Assembly (NCBI RefSeq): GCF_020907275.1 | Contig: NZ_JAJJWI010000010.1 | Span: 62,001-126,000 of the forward strand | DNA from: Pontibacter silvestris | GTDB lineage: Bacteria; Bacteroidota; Bacteroidia; Cytophagales; Hymenobacteraceae | Length of the DNA stretch: 64,000 nt | Reading direction: 5' to 3' | In this document: positions 9,176-18,560 of the stretch, in pieces | How positions within the stretch are numbered: the first letter of the stretch is position 1 | How the letters are laid out: every line of letters starts with the position of its first letter | Translations under genes and position numbers: made by a program | Notes under the pieces: generated by a model | Seen by the model: only the letters and a program-made list of their open reading frames with translations | Databases searched by the model: none | Told to the model about the DNA's origin: nothing

Positions 9176-10167
9176 GAAGTTTTAACTATACCAGAGCAGA
9201 GGATGTCGGTAATGCTGTAAGCCAGGTGGCTGCAGATAAAGGAGCAAAGTTTATAGCAGGTGGCACTAACCTACTCGATTTAATGAAGATACAGGTGATG
9301 CGGCCGAGTCGTTTGGTTGATATTACACGCCTTGCTTTAGACACTATTGAAGAGACAGATGATGGTGGCTTAAGGCTAGGAGCACTTGTAACTAACAGCG
9401 ATACAGCCTATCACGAGCAGGTAGAGAAGCGTTACCCATTGCTTTCTCATGCCATACTGGCTGGTGCTACAGCACAATTGCGCAATATGGCTACCGACGG
9501 CGGAAATCTACTGCAGCGCACCCGTTGTTACTACTTTTACGATACGGATACACCTTGCAATAAGCGTGAACCTGGAACAGGCTGTTCTGCCATCCAGGGA
9601 TATAACCGCGACCTTGCTATTTTAGGTACCAGCGAACATTGCATTGCCACACATCCTTCCGATATGGCTGTGGCTCTTGCCGCGCTCGAAGCCACTGTAC
9701 GTGTTACAGGCCCTAATGGGGAGCGTACCATTCCGCTTTCTGAGTTCCATAGACTGCCTGGCAATACGCCACATATAGACAGTAACCTGGGAGATGACGA
9801 GATTATTACAGCAATTGACTTACCTGCCAAAGGCTTTGCCGACCATTACACTTATATAAAGCTACGCGATCGTGCTTCGTATGCTTTTGCACTGGTATCG
9901 GTTGCCGCCGCTTTAGATATGGAAGGCGACACCATAAAAGAAGCTCGTATTGCGCTTGGAGGGGTAGCTCATAAGCCCTGGAGAAAGCCTGAAGCAGAAG
10001 CTTTGTTAAATGGCCGGCAAGCGACGAGGGAAAACTTCCGGAAAGTAGCCGAAGCTTACATAGAGGGTGCAAAAGGATACGGAGACAATGATTTTAAAAT
10101 AGAGCTTGCAAAACGCGCTATAGTACGTGCCCTAGAACAAGCCTTAGAAATGGAGGAAAAATCATGA
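9172..10167 (+). CDS. paoB: Aldehyde oxidoreductase FAD subunit (PaoB/YagS-like)
   Basis: 331 residues. The FAD-binding domain of the CO-dehydrogenase/xanthine-dehydrogenase medium-subunit family occupies the N-terminus (AGGTNLLDLMK at about 29-39, ATDGGNLLQRTRC at about 107-119), followed by the CO_deh_flav_C domain (about 220-325). Cys 119, 129, 138 and 157 (CNKREPGTGC, SEHCIATHPSD) correspond to the extra [4Fe-4S] cluster known in E. coli PaoB, which places this enzyme in the PaoABC branch rather than with xanthine dehydrogenase. It overlaps paoA and paoC by four bases each, so translation is probably coupled. Confidence 0.93.
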   Translation: MRSFNYTRAEDVGNAVSQVAADKGAKFIAGGTNLLDLMKIQVMRPSRLVDITRLALDTIEETDDGGLRLGALVTNSDTAYHEQVEKRYPLLSHAILAGATAQLRNMATDGGNLLQRTRCYYFYDTDTPCNKREPGTGCSAIQGYNRDLAILGTSEHCIATHPSDMAVALAALEATVRVTGPNGERTIPLSEFHRLPGNTPHIDSNLGDDEIITAIDLPAKGFADHYTYIKLRDRASYAFALVSVAAALDMEGDTIKEARIALGGVAHKPWRKPEAEALLNGRQATRENFRKVAEAYIEGAKGYGDNDFKIELAKRAIVRALEQALEMEEKS

Positions 10168-12383
10168 TAACAAACCAAATAGGAAAACCGGCCAATCGCG
10201 TGGATGGTCGCGCTAAAGTAACAGGAGAAGCAAAATATGCAGCTGAGTTCAGTGCACCTGATCTTACGTATGGTTTCGTTGTAAGCAGTGCCATTGCCAA
10301 AGGAAGAATAAAGAGCATTGATGCCAGCCAGGCGCTTCAGCTGGACGGCGTGTTACAGGTTTTTACTCACGAAAACAGACCTGGTTATATCTGGGGCGAT
10401 AAAAATTATCAGGATAAAGACTCGCCTCCGGGTTCCCCATTCCGTCCGCTGTACGACAACGAAGTGCAGTTTAGCATGCAGCCTATAGCGCTTGTGGTAG
10501 CGGACACTTTTGAATTGGCAAGGTATGCCGCATCTTTAGTAAAAGTTGAGTACGTAACGCAGGAGTTTGATACCGATTTTGAAGCTAACATAGGAAAGGC
10601 TTACGTGCCTGAGCAGTATAAGTCCAACCCTCCGCCAGAGCCTTGGGGCAATCCGGACGAAGCTTTGGCTAGTGCCGCTGTCAAAATCGAAACAGAATAT
10701 GCACATCCAAGCGAACACCACAACCCTATGGAGATGCATGCTTCTACAGTGGTGTGGGGAGATGGTGGCAAGATGACTATCTATGATAAAGTTCAGGGGG
10801 TGCAGAATAGCCAGCAGTACATTGCCAAAGCTTTCGCTCTTCCGATGGAGGAGGTGCATGTTATATCACCTTTTGTAGGGGGAGCATTCGGCTCCGGTCT
10901 ACGGCCGCAGTATCAGTTGTTTTTAGCAGTACTGGCGGCACGTGAGCTGAAGCGTTCAGTAAGGGTAGTGCTGACACGCCAGCAAATGTTTTCTTTTGGG
11001 CATCGCCCTAAAACAGTACAGCGGTTTGCTTTAGGGGCTTCTACAGACGGTAAACTAGAGGCTGTCATGCATGATGCCTTTGCGGAGACATCTAAGTTTG
11101 AAGATTACAGCGAGAATGTTGTTATATGGCCGGGCGTACTTTACCATTGTGATAATGTTAAAGTTAGCCATAAACTAGTGGCTCTGGATGTATATACACC
11201 GCTTGATATGCGTGCACCAGGCGGAGCTACCGGTATATATGCCCTGGAATGCGCAATGGACGAGCTTGCATATAAAGTAGGCATGGACCCATTGGAGTTT
11301 CGCCTGAAGAACTATTCAGAAAGAGACCAGAACGAAGACAAACCGTTTTCCAGCAAAGAACTGCGCGAATGTTACAGGCAGGGGGCAGAAAAATTTGGCT
11401 GGAATAAACGAAGCAAAGAGCCACGTTCTATGCGGGAGGGCCATAACCTGATTGGCTGGGGAATGGCTCATGGAGCCTGGGAAGCGACCCAGAAGCCTGC
11501 TGCTGCCAAAGCAGTTTTATCTGCCGATGGTAAACTGACTGTTAGTTGCGCGACAGCTGACATTGGTACAGGTACCTATACAGTTATGACGCAAATTGCT
11601 GCTGATACACTTGGTATGCCGCTGGAGGATGTTACATTTAAACTTGGTGACTCTTCTCTGCCGATGTCTCCTTTAGAAGGTGGCTCCTGGACAGTTTCTT
11701 CTGTTGGCTCTGCAGTAAAAGCTGTATGTGATAAAGTAGGTGAAAAGCTTTTAAAGCTGGCTCAGCAAATGCCAGGTTCACCGCTTGCCAGTGTTACGTT
11801 TAAGGATATAATTTTTGCGGATGGCCAAATCAAGCTTAAAAACAATCCTGCCCAGGGGGTTGCTGTTACAGACATCATCAATCAAGGTGGGTTTGAAGGA
11901 ATAGAAGAGGATGTTTCAAATGAGCCTGATAAGGGGCAAAGTAACTATGGTCGCTATGCTCACTCAGCAGTTTTTGTGGAAGTAAAAGTTGATGAAGATT
12001 TAGGAACCGTCAAAGTTACGCGTGTTGTCAGTGCTATTGCAGGTGGTCGTATCATGAATCCAAAGACAGCAAAAAGCCAGATACTGGGCGGTGTAGTCTG
12101 GGGCATAGGTATGGCGATGGAAGAAGAAACAGTAATGGACAATAACTTGGGCCGGTTCATGAATCACGACCTCGATAAATATCACGTTCCTGTTAATGCC
12201 GATGTACATGACATTGATGTGATATTTGTAGAAGAAAATGATGATATTGTTAACCCTATCGGAGCGAAAGGCCTGGGTGAAATAGGTATTGTAAGTGTTG
12301 CTCCGGCTATTGCCAATGCTGTGTTTCACGCAACTGGCAAGCGTGTCCGCGATCTGCCTATTACTTTAGACAAAGCAATGTAA
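10164..12383 (+). CDS. paoC: Aldehyde oxidoreductase molybdopterin subunit (PaoC/YagR-like)
   Basis: 739 residues. It begins with the a/b hammerhead domain (about 10-115) and continues with two molybdopterin-binding domains; PFVGGAFGSG, GGSWTVSSVGSAV and the C-terminal GAKGLGEIG with the predicted base-catalyst glutamate are all visible. In PaoABC this subunit holds molybdopterin cytosine dinucleotide and oxidises aldehydes, often aromatic ones, to acids. No signal peptide is present. The length equals that of E. coli PaoC. A strong terminator begins two bases after the stop, so paoABC forms one transcript and the following genes need read-through or another promoter. Substrate is not known. 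Confidence 0.93.
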   Translation: MITNQIGKPANRVDGRAKVTGEAKYAAEFSAPDLTYGFVVSSAIAKGRIKSIDASQALQLDGVLQVFTHENRPGYIWGDKNYQDKDSPPGSPFRPLYDNEVQFSMQPIALVVADTFELARYAASLVKVEYVTQEFDTDFEANIGKAYVPEQYKSNPPPEPWGNPDEALASAAVKIETEYAHPSEHHNPMEMHASTVVWGDGGKMTIYDKVQGVQNSQQYIAKAFALPMEEVHVISPFVGGAFGSGLRPQYQLFLAVLAARELKRSVRVVLTRQQMFSFGHRPKTVQRFALGASTDGKLEAVMHDAFAETSKFEDYSENVVIWPGVLYHCDNVKVSHKLVALDVYTPLDMRAPGGATGIYALECAMDELAYKVGMDPLEFRLKNYSERDQNEDKPFSSKELRECYRQGAEKFGWNKRSKEPRSMREGHNLIGWGMAHGAWEATQKPAAAKAVLSADGKLTVSCATADIGTGTYTVMTQIAADTLGMPLEDVTFKLGDSSLPMSPLEGGSWTVSSVGSAVKAVCDKVGEKLLKLAQQMPGSPLASVTFKDIIFADGQIKLKNNPAQGVAVTDIINQGGFEGIEEDVSNEPDKGQSNYGRYAHSAVFVEVKVDEDLGTVKVTRVVSAIAGGRIMNPKTAKSQILGGVVWGIGMAMEEETVMDNNLGRFMNHDLDKYHVPVNADVHDIDVIFVEENDDIVNPIGAKGLGEIGIVSVAPAIANAVFHATGKRVRDLPITLDKAM

Positions 12384-12385
12384 TG

Positions 12386-12433
12386 AAGAAGGCTACAGCC
12401 TGTAGAACTCTGTTTGCAGGCTGTAGCCTTCTT
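12386..12433 (+). terminator. Terminator after paoC
   Basis: A perfect 17-base stem (12386-12402 with 12417-12433) and a 14-base loop directly after the paoC stop, followed by a pyrimidine-rich stretch. It separates paoABC from the SDR gene. Confidence 0.85.
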
Positions 12434-12468
12434 TCTCCTGCAAAAAACAATGTTAAATCTACCAGGTT

Positions 12469-13443
12469 ATGAAAACGACTAAGCATTTAAATAGAAAAGT
12501 GGTGGTCCTGACTGGGGCATCTAGTGGTATAGGCCGTGCGACAGCATTAGAATTTGCACGTGGCGGTGCTACTCTTGTGTTAGCTGCAAGGCGGGATGAT
12601 GCCTTAGCTGAAGTGGTGACAGAATGCGAAGCCTTGGGTGCCAAAGCTGTTTTTGTAAAAACAGATGTTACAGACTCAAATGCAGTGCAGCACCTGGCAC
12701 AGGCAGCCCACGAATTGGCAGGCCGGATCGATGTCTGGATTAACAATGCCGGTATTGGTGCCGTGGGTGAATTTACTCAAACACCTATGGAGGCACATGA
12801 GCAGGTGATAAAGACAAACCTGCTGGGGCATATGCATGGTGCTTATGCTGTGCTACCCTATTTCAAAGAGCAAGGTTATGGTATATTGATTAACACGATT
12901 TCGGTAGGTGCCTGGGTACCGCAACCTTACACTGTAGCTTATGCAGCCAGTAAGTTTGGTTTGCGGGGCTTCTCAGGTGCATTGCGCGGAGAGTTACTGA
13001 AATGGCCTGATATTCATATATGCGATGTCTTTCCTGCTTTTATTGATACTCCCGGCTTTCAGCATGGCGGAAATTACATTGGATTAAAAATAAAACCTAT
13101 TCCGCCTGTTTATGATCCGCAGCGTGTTGCCGAGGCTATGGTTGCGCTGGCAACTTATCCGAAAGAGGCTGTAACAGTAGGGGGATCGGCTAATTTCCTC
13201 AGATTTTCGTATGAGTTGTTGCCTGGCCTTACGCGCCGTTTGATGGCAGGTATTATGGAAAATTACTTTCACAGAGCTAAAACAGCACCTGTTTCAGATA
13301 ATAGCCTGTTCGAGCCATCTGGCTCTGAAACAGGTATTGAAGGCGGGTGGCGTTCTCCTGGTGAGCAACGAAGGGTAGCCTTAACAAGTGCAGCCATAAT
13401 TGCCGGATTGGGTGCCGGGATATACTTTTTTAACCGAAAGTAA
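12469..13443 (+). CDS. Short-chain dehydrogenase/reductase, membrane-anchored
   Basis: 324 residues. The Rossmann cofactor motif TGASSGIG is at about 15-22, NNAG at about 90, and the catalytic YAASK at about 160-165; the Ser of ISVGAW precedes it. After the SDR core (about 1-250) there is a linker and a hydrophobic C-terminal helix (LTSAAIIAGLGAGIYFF) with positive end NRK, so the enzyme may be tethered to the inner membrane. Family members interconvert alcohols and carbonyls with NAD(P)(H). Sitting between paoABC and xdhC, it could make or consume the aldehyde used by the Pao enzyme, which is inference. The broken SDR at 35038 is a paralogue, sharing DVWIN-AG and a C-terminal SLxEP segment. 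Confidence 0.88.
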   Translation: MKTTKHLNRKVVVLTGASSGIGRATALEFARGGATLVLAARRDDALAEVVTECEALGAKAVFVKTDVTDSNAVQHLAQAAHELAGRIDVWINNAGIGAVGEFTQTPMEAHEQVIKTNLLGHMHGAYAVLPYFKEQGYGILINTISVGAWVPQPYTVAYAASKFGLRGFSGALRGELLKWPDIHICDVFPAFIDTPGFQHGGNYIGLKIKPIPPVYDPQRVAEAMVALATYPKEAVTVGGSANFLRFSYELLPGLTRRLMAGIMENYFHRAKTAPVSDNSLFEPSGSETGIEGGWRSPGEQRRVALTSAAIIAGLGAGIYFFNRK

Positions 13444-13473
13444 CAGCATATTAGTTGTTTAGTTAAGTTTAGA

Positions 13474-14631
13474 ATGAAAGAAATAAGTGATATAGTGAGA
13501 GCATCTGATGTAGCCCAGGAAGAGGGAAAGCAGATGGCCTTGGCAACAGTGGTACATGTTAAGGGGTCGTCTTATCGCAGGCCTGGTGCGCGTATGCTGG
13601 TAACTGAAGACGGTAAATTAACCGGAGCCATAAGTGGTGGTTGCCTGGAGGGAGACGCTTTACGCAAGGCACGATTGGTAATGTCGCAGCAACAGGCTAT
13701 GCTGGTCACTTACGACACAACTGACGACGACGATGCCAAGCTAGGAGTAGGCTTAGGCTGTAACGGTATTATCCAGATTCTAATAGAGCCTATCAATGTA
13801 GAAGATCCTGACAATCCGATCCAGTTACTTAAACTCTTTCTAAGCAAGAGACAAACAGGTGTACTGGTTACCCTGTTTTGCCTGCAGAATAAAAGAGCCA
13901 AGCAGCCGGGGACTTGTTTTTTTCTATATGAAAATGAAAAGCTTACAGGCTCCTGTTTTGATAAAGATTTACAGCCTCAACTGTTAGCAGATGCCCGAAA
14001 AGTAATGCGGAATAAAGCTTCTGCCATACAGGAATATGCTACACAAGCGCAGCCGCTAACAGGTTTCATAGAATTTTTAAAACCTCCAGTTTCGCTTGTT
14101 GTCATTGGGGCTGGGAACGATGTAATGCCTCTGGTTCAAATGGCAGCTGTTATGGGTTGGGAGACTAATGTAGTGGACGGACGGGCTAACTATGCGACAG
14201 TAGAGCGTTTTCCATTGGCAGGAAAAGTGTTGGTTTCTAAAGCTGATAAAGTTCTTGACCAGGTGAGGCAAGACGACCAAACGATTTTCTTACTTATGAC
14301 TCATAACTATAACTATGACCTGGCTATGTTACGGCAGCTTTTGCCTTTACAGCTTCCTTACATAGGTGTATTGGGGCCTAAAAAGAAACTGAACCGTATG
14401 CTAGATGAGTTGCAGGAGGAGGGAATGGAGATAAACAATGAACACCTGGCCAGTGTATATGGACCTGTTGGGCTTGATGTAGGCGCAGAGACATCTGAGG
14501 AAATTGCTTTATCAGTTATGGCAGAGATCAAAGCGGTATTATCTAAAAAGGCAGGTACCTTCTTACGGGAAAAACGAGACACAATTCATGAACGCGAATC
14601 AAAACCGGGCAACCAAGTAGTTCTTTCGTAG
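13474..14631 (+). CDS. XdhC/CoxI family molybdoenzyme maturation factor
   Basis: 385 residues. The N-terminal XdhC_CoxI domain (about 10-85) has GSSYRRPGARMLV and the signature GAISGGCLEGD. A Rossmann-like XdhC_C domain follows (about 205-350, LVVIGAGNDVMPLVQ and GVLGPKKKLNRML). Proteins of this family, including XdhC and E. coli PaoD, bind the molybdenum cofactor, protect it and insert it into the large subunit. Here it is the expected partner of paoC. It lies 30 bases after the SDR gene and 17 bases before the nucleotidyltransferase gene, so the three genes are probably co-transcribed. Confidence 0.9.
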   Translation: MKEISDIVRASDVAQEEGKQMALATVVHVKGSSYRRPGARMLVTEDGKLTGAISGGCLEGDALRKARLVMSQQQAMLVTYDTTDDDDAKLGVGLGCNGIIQILIEPINVEDPDNPIQLLKLFLSKRQTGVLVTLFCLQNKRAKQPGTCFFLYENEKLTGSCFDKDLQPQLLADARKVMRNKASAIQEYATQAQPLTGFIEFLKPPVSLVVIGAGNDVMPLVQMAAVMGWETNVVDGRANYATVERFPLAGKVLVSKADKVLDQVRQDDQTIFLLMTHNYNYDLAMLRQLLPLQLPYIGVLGPKKKLNRMLDELQEEGMEINNEHLASVYGPVGLDVGAETSEEIALSVMAEIKAVLSKKAGTFLREKRDTIHERESKPGNQVVLS

Positions 14632-14648
14632 GGAACACAAAAGCACAT

Positions 14649-15272
<624 letters not shown>

Positions 15273-15311
15273 CTTCTTATAAATGCCTTCGACCCAAGTT
15301 AATAATAAACC

Positions 15312-16634
15312 TTATCTTTCTTTAACAACTGAACCAAGCAATTGCTGAGCCGCTTCGTGCCCACTAGCCAGAGCCGCTTCTACTGTACCCATTGCTTCTC
15401 CTTCATATAAGGCTTCACCAGCAAAAAAGAGGGTATTATCCTGCGGCTGTGTCAGTACCTTTCTGGCTTTTTTTGACGCTACGGTAGCATAGGTATAAGC
15501 ACCACGGGCAAAAGGGTCTGTCACCCAGTTCACTACTTGTTTGGCGATAAGCTGCCCTTGCAAAAAGCTGGTATCGGTTTCAAAGATATAGGCAAGAGAT
15601 TTCAGTGCTTCTGTGATAATGTCGTCTTCTGTTAAATCTTTATGCTTTTCTGCCAGAGGACCAGATATCCATCCTGTAAGTAAAGGAGTTTTTTCGGGAA
15701 AGTGTGTCCACCAGGTAGGAGCTGGGGTGGCATCTGAAAATAAGAAGCTTAGTTCAGGTAGCTGGCTAACTTGTTGCTTATTCTTTTCATTATCCCAAAA
15801 AGCAGTTTTGAACTCGAGTAAAATCTTAATCACCGGGCCGAAACCCAAAGTTTGTAGTGCAGCAGACTTTTCGGGAAGGGCAGGGGTAAACCTGATGTGT
15901 CCTTTGCTGCCAGGCTCTGAAAGTAGCACACCCAGTGGTACTGTAATTAATATTTTAGAGGCTGTAAAAGACTGTTCTTGCTCGCAAAGTACCTCTACGT
16001 GGCCTGCCTGCCAGCGTACTTCCTGCACTATAAGTGACAGATGAATGACGCAACCTGATGCCTGTGCTTCATTTGCAAGAAAATCCAATACTTGGCTGTA
16101 GCCGCCCTTCGGAAAGTAAGAATTGGTGGCACCACCACTTTGCAGTTCATCCCGCAGGGCCATTGCGCTTAGTTGCTGTATGTTGGCAGCATCGTAACCT
16201 TCTGCAAATTTTGTAACAGATTCCCGTAAGCCAGTGTATTGTTCTTCCTTAAAATATTTTTCCAGGAAGGCCGCTAAGGTCAAATCCTCCTCAAGCTTAT
16301 TTAGCTTTTTAATCAGCTCCTGGTAATTATCTATAAACTCATCAGATTGTTGTAGTTCCCCATGTTTTACCTGATAAGATTTACCCTCCATGGCAAAAAA
16401 AGAGATACCTGCTTCTTTGAAAACTTCCTGTGTTACCGGCAAATTACCATGCACAAATTCTGCTCCCACTTCTATAGGCACAGAAAAACCTGCTGCTCTC
16501 TGTGTATAGATACGCCCTCCAGTCCGGTCGCGTGCTTCCAGTACGGCTACTTTATAACCTGCTTTAGCTAAATGCCGTGCAGCCATTAGCCCCGAAGCCC
16601 CTGCTCCTACGATCAATATGTCGAACTTACTCAT
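15312..16634 (-). CDS. FAD-dependent amine oxidase family protein
   Basis: 440 residues. The N-terminal dinucleotide-binding motif VGAGASGLMAARHL with the E of LEARDRTGGR (about 6-40) and the C-terminal FAD-contact segment FAGEALYEGEAMGTVEAA (about 403-420) define a flavin monoamine oxidase. These enzymes oxidise amines or polyamines to aldehydes, giving hydrogen peroxide and ammonia. No signal peptide is seen, so it should be cytoplasmic. It converges on the molybdenum locus with 39 bases between stops; aldehydes made by such an enzyme could feed the Pao enzyme, but this link is only suggestive. Substrate is unknown. Confidence 0.88.
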   Translation of the reverse strand: MSKFDILIVGAGASGLMAARHLAKAGYKVAVLEARDRTGGRIYTQRAAGFSVPIEVGAEFVHGNLPVTQEVFKEAGISFFAMEGKSYQVKHGELQQSDEFIDNYQELIKKLNKLEEDLTLAAFLEKYFKEEQYTGLRESVTKFAEGYDAANIQQLSAMALRDELQSGGATNSYFPKGGYSQVLDFLANEAQASGCVIHLSLIVQEVRWQAGHVEVLCEQEQSFTASKILITVPLGVLLSEPGSKGHIRFTPALPEKSAALQTLGFGPVIKILLEFKTAFWDNEKNKQQVSQLPELSFLFSDATPAPTWWTHFPEKTPLLTGWISGPLAEKHKDLTEDDIITEALKSLAYIFETDTSFLQGQLIAKQVVNWVTDPFARGAYTYATVASKKARKVLTQPQDNTLFFAGEALYEGEAMGTVEAALASGHEAAQQLLGSVVKER

Positions 16635-16952
16635 ACTATAGTTTTGTGGCTGATATGCTATTGCTGGTCCTTTGATGTTTAAACTATGTTTACCCTTGCA
16701 GTGGCTCGTGCGTTACAGGGCAAAGCTATTTTACCAGTAATGTTTTGATGAAAAAAGAGCCTGAACAAACTTTCAGCCTCACTTTGCTGAAATACTTCTG
16801 TTTTTAAAAGTTTGGCCTTCTGTTGACAAACGTTAAACTATAGTTAAAGAAGTGTGCAGGACGGATTGTATAATAAGCACAAAAGCCTGCCTTAAGTTAT
16901 ATTACAGCCAATTGTTAAAAGGTTGGGGCAGAGAATAGGCTTTATAATCCTT
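16635..16952. other. Gene-free region
   Basis: Between two genes on the reverse strand. Nothing was recognised apart from short direct AT-rich tracts; it holds the amine oxidase promoter region. Confidence 0.4.
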
Positions 16953-17357
16953 CTATTCCGGAAGAGCTATCCAGTCAAGGGCGGCGTCATATGTTATAAA
17001 CTGCTCAAAGGCAATACCAGTATTAAACATTTTATAAGCTTGCTGTACCAAATTCTCAAAAGACATATAGTGAAAAATATCACTGTTGCCTACCTGAGCT
17101 AGTTTTTGCAAGTCAGATTTGATAACTATAGGCACTATTTTGCGAAGCACCCAGAGCTGGTCACTAATCAGAATCCCATTTAATAAGCGGGTATCAGCAA
17201 TCCAGTACTTAACGTTTTCATTTTTGATAAAGTTTGCGACAAACGATATTGTATTCCTTAATTCTTCGCTACTAATGGTTCTGTGCATTGAAGTATAAAG
17301 AAAATGTCGCTCTTTATCGTAATCAACGTTAATGTATTCGGTAATGTTAACTTCCAT
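16953..17357 (-). CDS. Uncharacterised protein, possible SpoIIAA/STAS-like fold
   Basis: 134 residues with no signal peptide or membrane helix. The pattern of an N-terminal strand pair (ITEYINVDYDKERHFLYT), a helix, the segment KYWIADTRLLNGILIS and a C-terminal helix resembles the short SpoIIAA/STAS-like proteins common in Cytophagales, but I cannot name the family with certainty. The gene stands alone with its own -7 box upstream. Confidence 0.65.
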   Translation of the reverse strand: MEVNITEYINVDYDKERHFLYTSMHRTISSEELRNTISFVANFIKNENVKYWIADTRLLNGILISDQLWVLRKIVPIVIKSDLQKLAQVGNSDIFHYMSFENLVQQAYKMFNTGIAFEQFITYDAALDWIALPE

Positions 17358-17387
17358 TAGGATACTTTAATACTGGTTAAAAGAACG

Positions 17388-17395
17388 CAAAAGTA
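17388..17395 (-). promoter_or_regulatory. Bacteroidota-type -7 box
   Basis: The reverse strand reads TACTTTTG, an exact TAnnTTTG match, 30 bases upstream of the start codon at 17357. No clear -33 element was found. Confidence 0.5.
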
Positions 17396-17596
17396 GTATT
17401 TATCATTGAATATATATAGCACAGTGCTATTTGTTTTTCCTACTAATCGTTAGTTAAATGGTTTAAAATGAATAGCTTATAATGTCTTCAGTGCTTAAAA
17501 GCACATTCGCTTATCTCCTAAACTTTTAATTATGATGCACTGTATTATGTATCATAATTCTTTTGCTAACTTGCATAAAGTCAGTATACAATTTAC

Positions 17597-18070
17597 ATGC
17601 CATATCCTGCATCTTATATTGCTTATGCCCTTGTTAAGAAGGGGATTGAATCCGGCCAGTTTGTAACTCAGATGAAGTTACAGAAGATGGTTTTCTTTGC
17701 TCATGGTTATCATCTGGCAAAATATAATGGAGAGCCGCTTATTCAGGAAAACTTTGAAGCCTGGCGTTTCGGGCCTGTTGTTCCGGATATTTACCAGGAT
17801 TTCAAATTATATGGCAGCAGCCCTATAAGAGATACAGACCTATGTTTTGCCATACCGAAAGACAATGTACTTTATGAGCTTGACGATAAAGCAAAAGATG
17901 CTGTAGAATATACCTGGGAAGCAACAAAAGATATTGGTGCGTTAGCCTTGTCGAACTGGACACATGCCGAGGATTCTCCCTGGTCCAGAGTCTACCAGCC
18001 AGGCACTTTAAGTGTACCGATTGATAACAAAGACATTAAAGACTATTTTGAAAATTTATTAGCCGCTTAA
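17597..18070 (+). CDS. Panacea-domain (SocA/DUF4065-like) antitoxin
   Basis: 157 residues. The whole chain matches the Panacea domain: an N-terminal helix pair with QMKLQKMVFFAHGYHLAK (about 28-45) and the hallmark ENFEAWRFGPVVPDIY (about 54-69), then a C-terminal helix ending KDYFENLLA. Panacea domains are established as hyper-promiscuous antitoxins paired with many toxin types, and include SocA, the ClpXP adaptor that delivers SocB. The next gene starts only five bases after this stop, as expected for an antitoxin-toxin pair. The partner is a small membrane protein. The domain call is firm; the antitoxin role is inferred from context. Confidence 0.88.
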   Translation: MPYPASYIAYALVKKGIESGQFVTQMKLQKMVFFAHGYHLAKYNGEPLIQENFEAWRFGPVVPDIYQDFKLYGSSPIRDTDLCFAIPKDNVLYELDDKAKDAVEYTWEATKDIGALALSNWTHAEDSPWSRVYQPGTLSVPIDNKDIKDYFENLLAA

Positions 18071-18075
18071 AGTTC

Positions 18076-18477
18076 ATGAGTGAAACTAAGCCGTCAGCAG
18101 CAACTTCTGCAGTAAAGCCCGCAGCAGAAATAAAGGAAGTTATACGGAAACAGTTTGCTTCACCTGTAAGTGTAAGTGGTTCTATTGCTGATGAGGTAGA
18201 GTTTGTAAACGAAGAATTTAACAGAGAACTGCAGAAGGAGCGCCTGAAAAGGTTAAGAGACGACAACGAAGCCAGGAAAAATTTTGCAGACAGAATTTTT
18301 AGAGTAACAGTTATATGGATGTTTTGCATCCTTGTGGTGGTAATTTTAGGCGGTATGGGTAAACTTATATATTCCGATGCTGTTTTAATCGCCCTTATTA
18401 CGACTACGACTGCTAACGTTTTTGGCTTCTTCTATGTAGTGGTGAATTACCTTTTTAATAAGGAAAAATCAACCTGA
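18076..18477 (+). CDS. Small two-helix membrane protein, candidate toxin
   Basis: 133 residues. An N-terminal polar region with a charged helix (about 30-70, NREL...RDDNEARKNFADR) is followed by two hydrophobic helices (about 76-98, VTVIWMFCILVVVILGGMGK, and about 102-125, AVLIALITTTTANVFGFFYV) and a short tail NKEKST. It has no recognised enzyme motif. Because it directly follows the Panacea gene with a five-base gap, it could be a membrane-acting toxin held in check by that protein. It could also be an unrelated co-transcribed envelope protein. I know no named family for it. Confidence 0.75.
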   Translation: MSETKPSAATSAVKPAAEIKEVIRKQFASPVSVSGSIADEVEFVNEEFNRELQKERLKRLRDDNEARKNFADRIFRVTVIWMFCILVVVILGGMGKLIYSDAVLIALITTTTANVFGFFYVVVNYLFNKEKST

Positions 18478-18560
18478 GTTCTTAGCATTCGGTTACTTGC
18501 TTAGTTTTTCCTGTTTTTCTGAGCCTGCTTTCTGTTTATATGTTGCTTATTAATTTTGGC

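Noticed and set aside
15613..16044. 143-codon forward frame inside the amine oxidase gene
   Set aside because: Antisense to a conserved FAD enzyme; no known domain.
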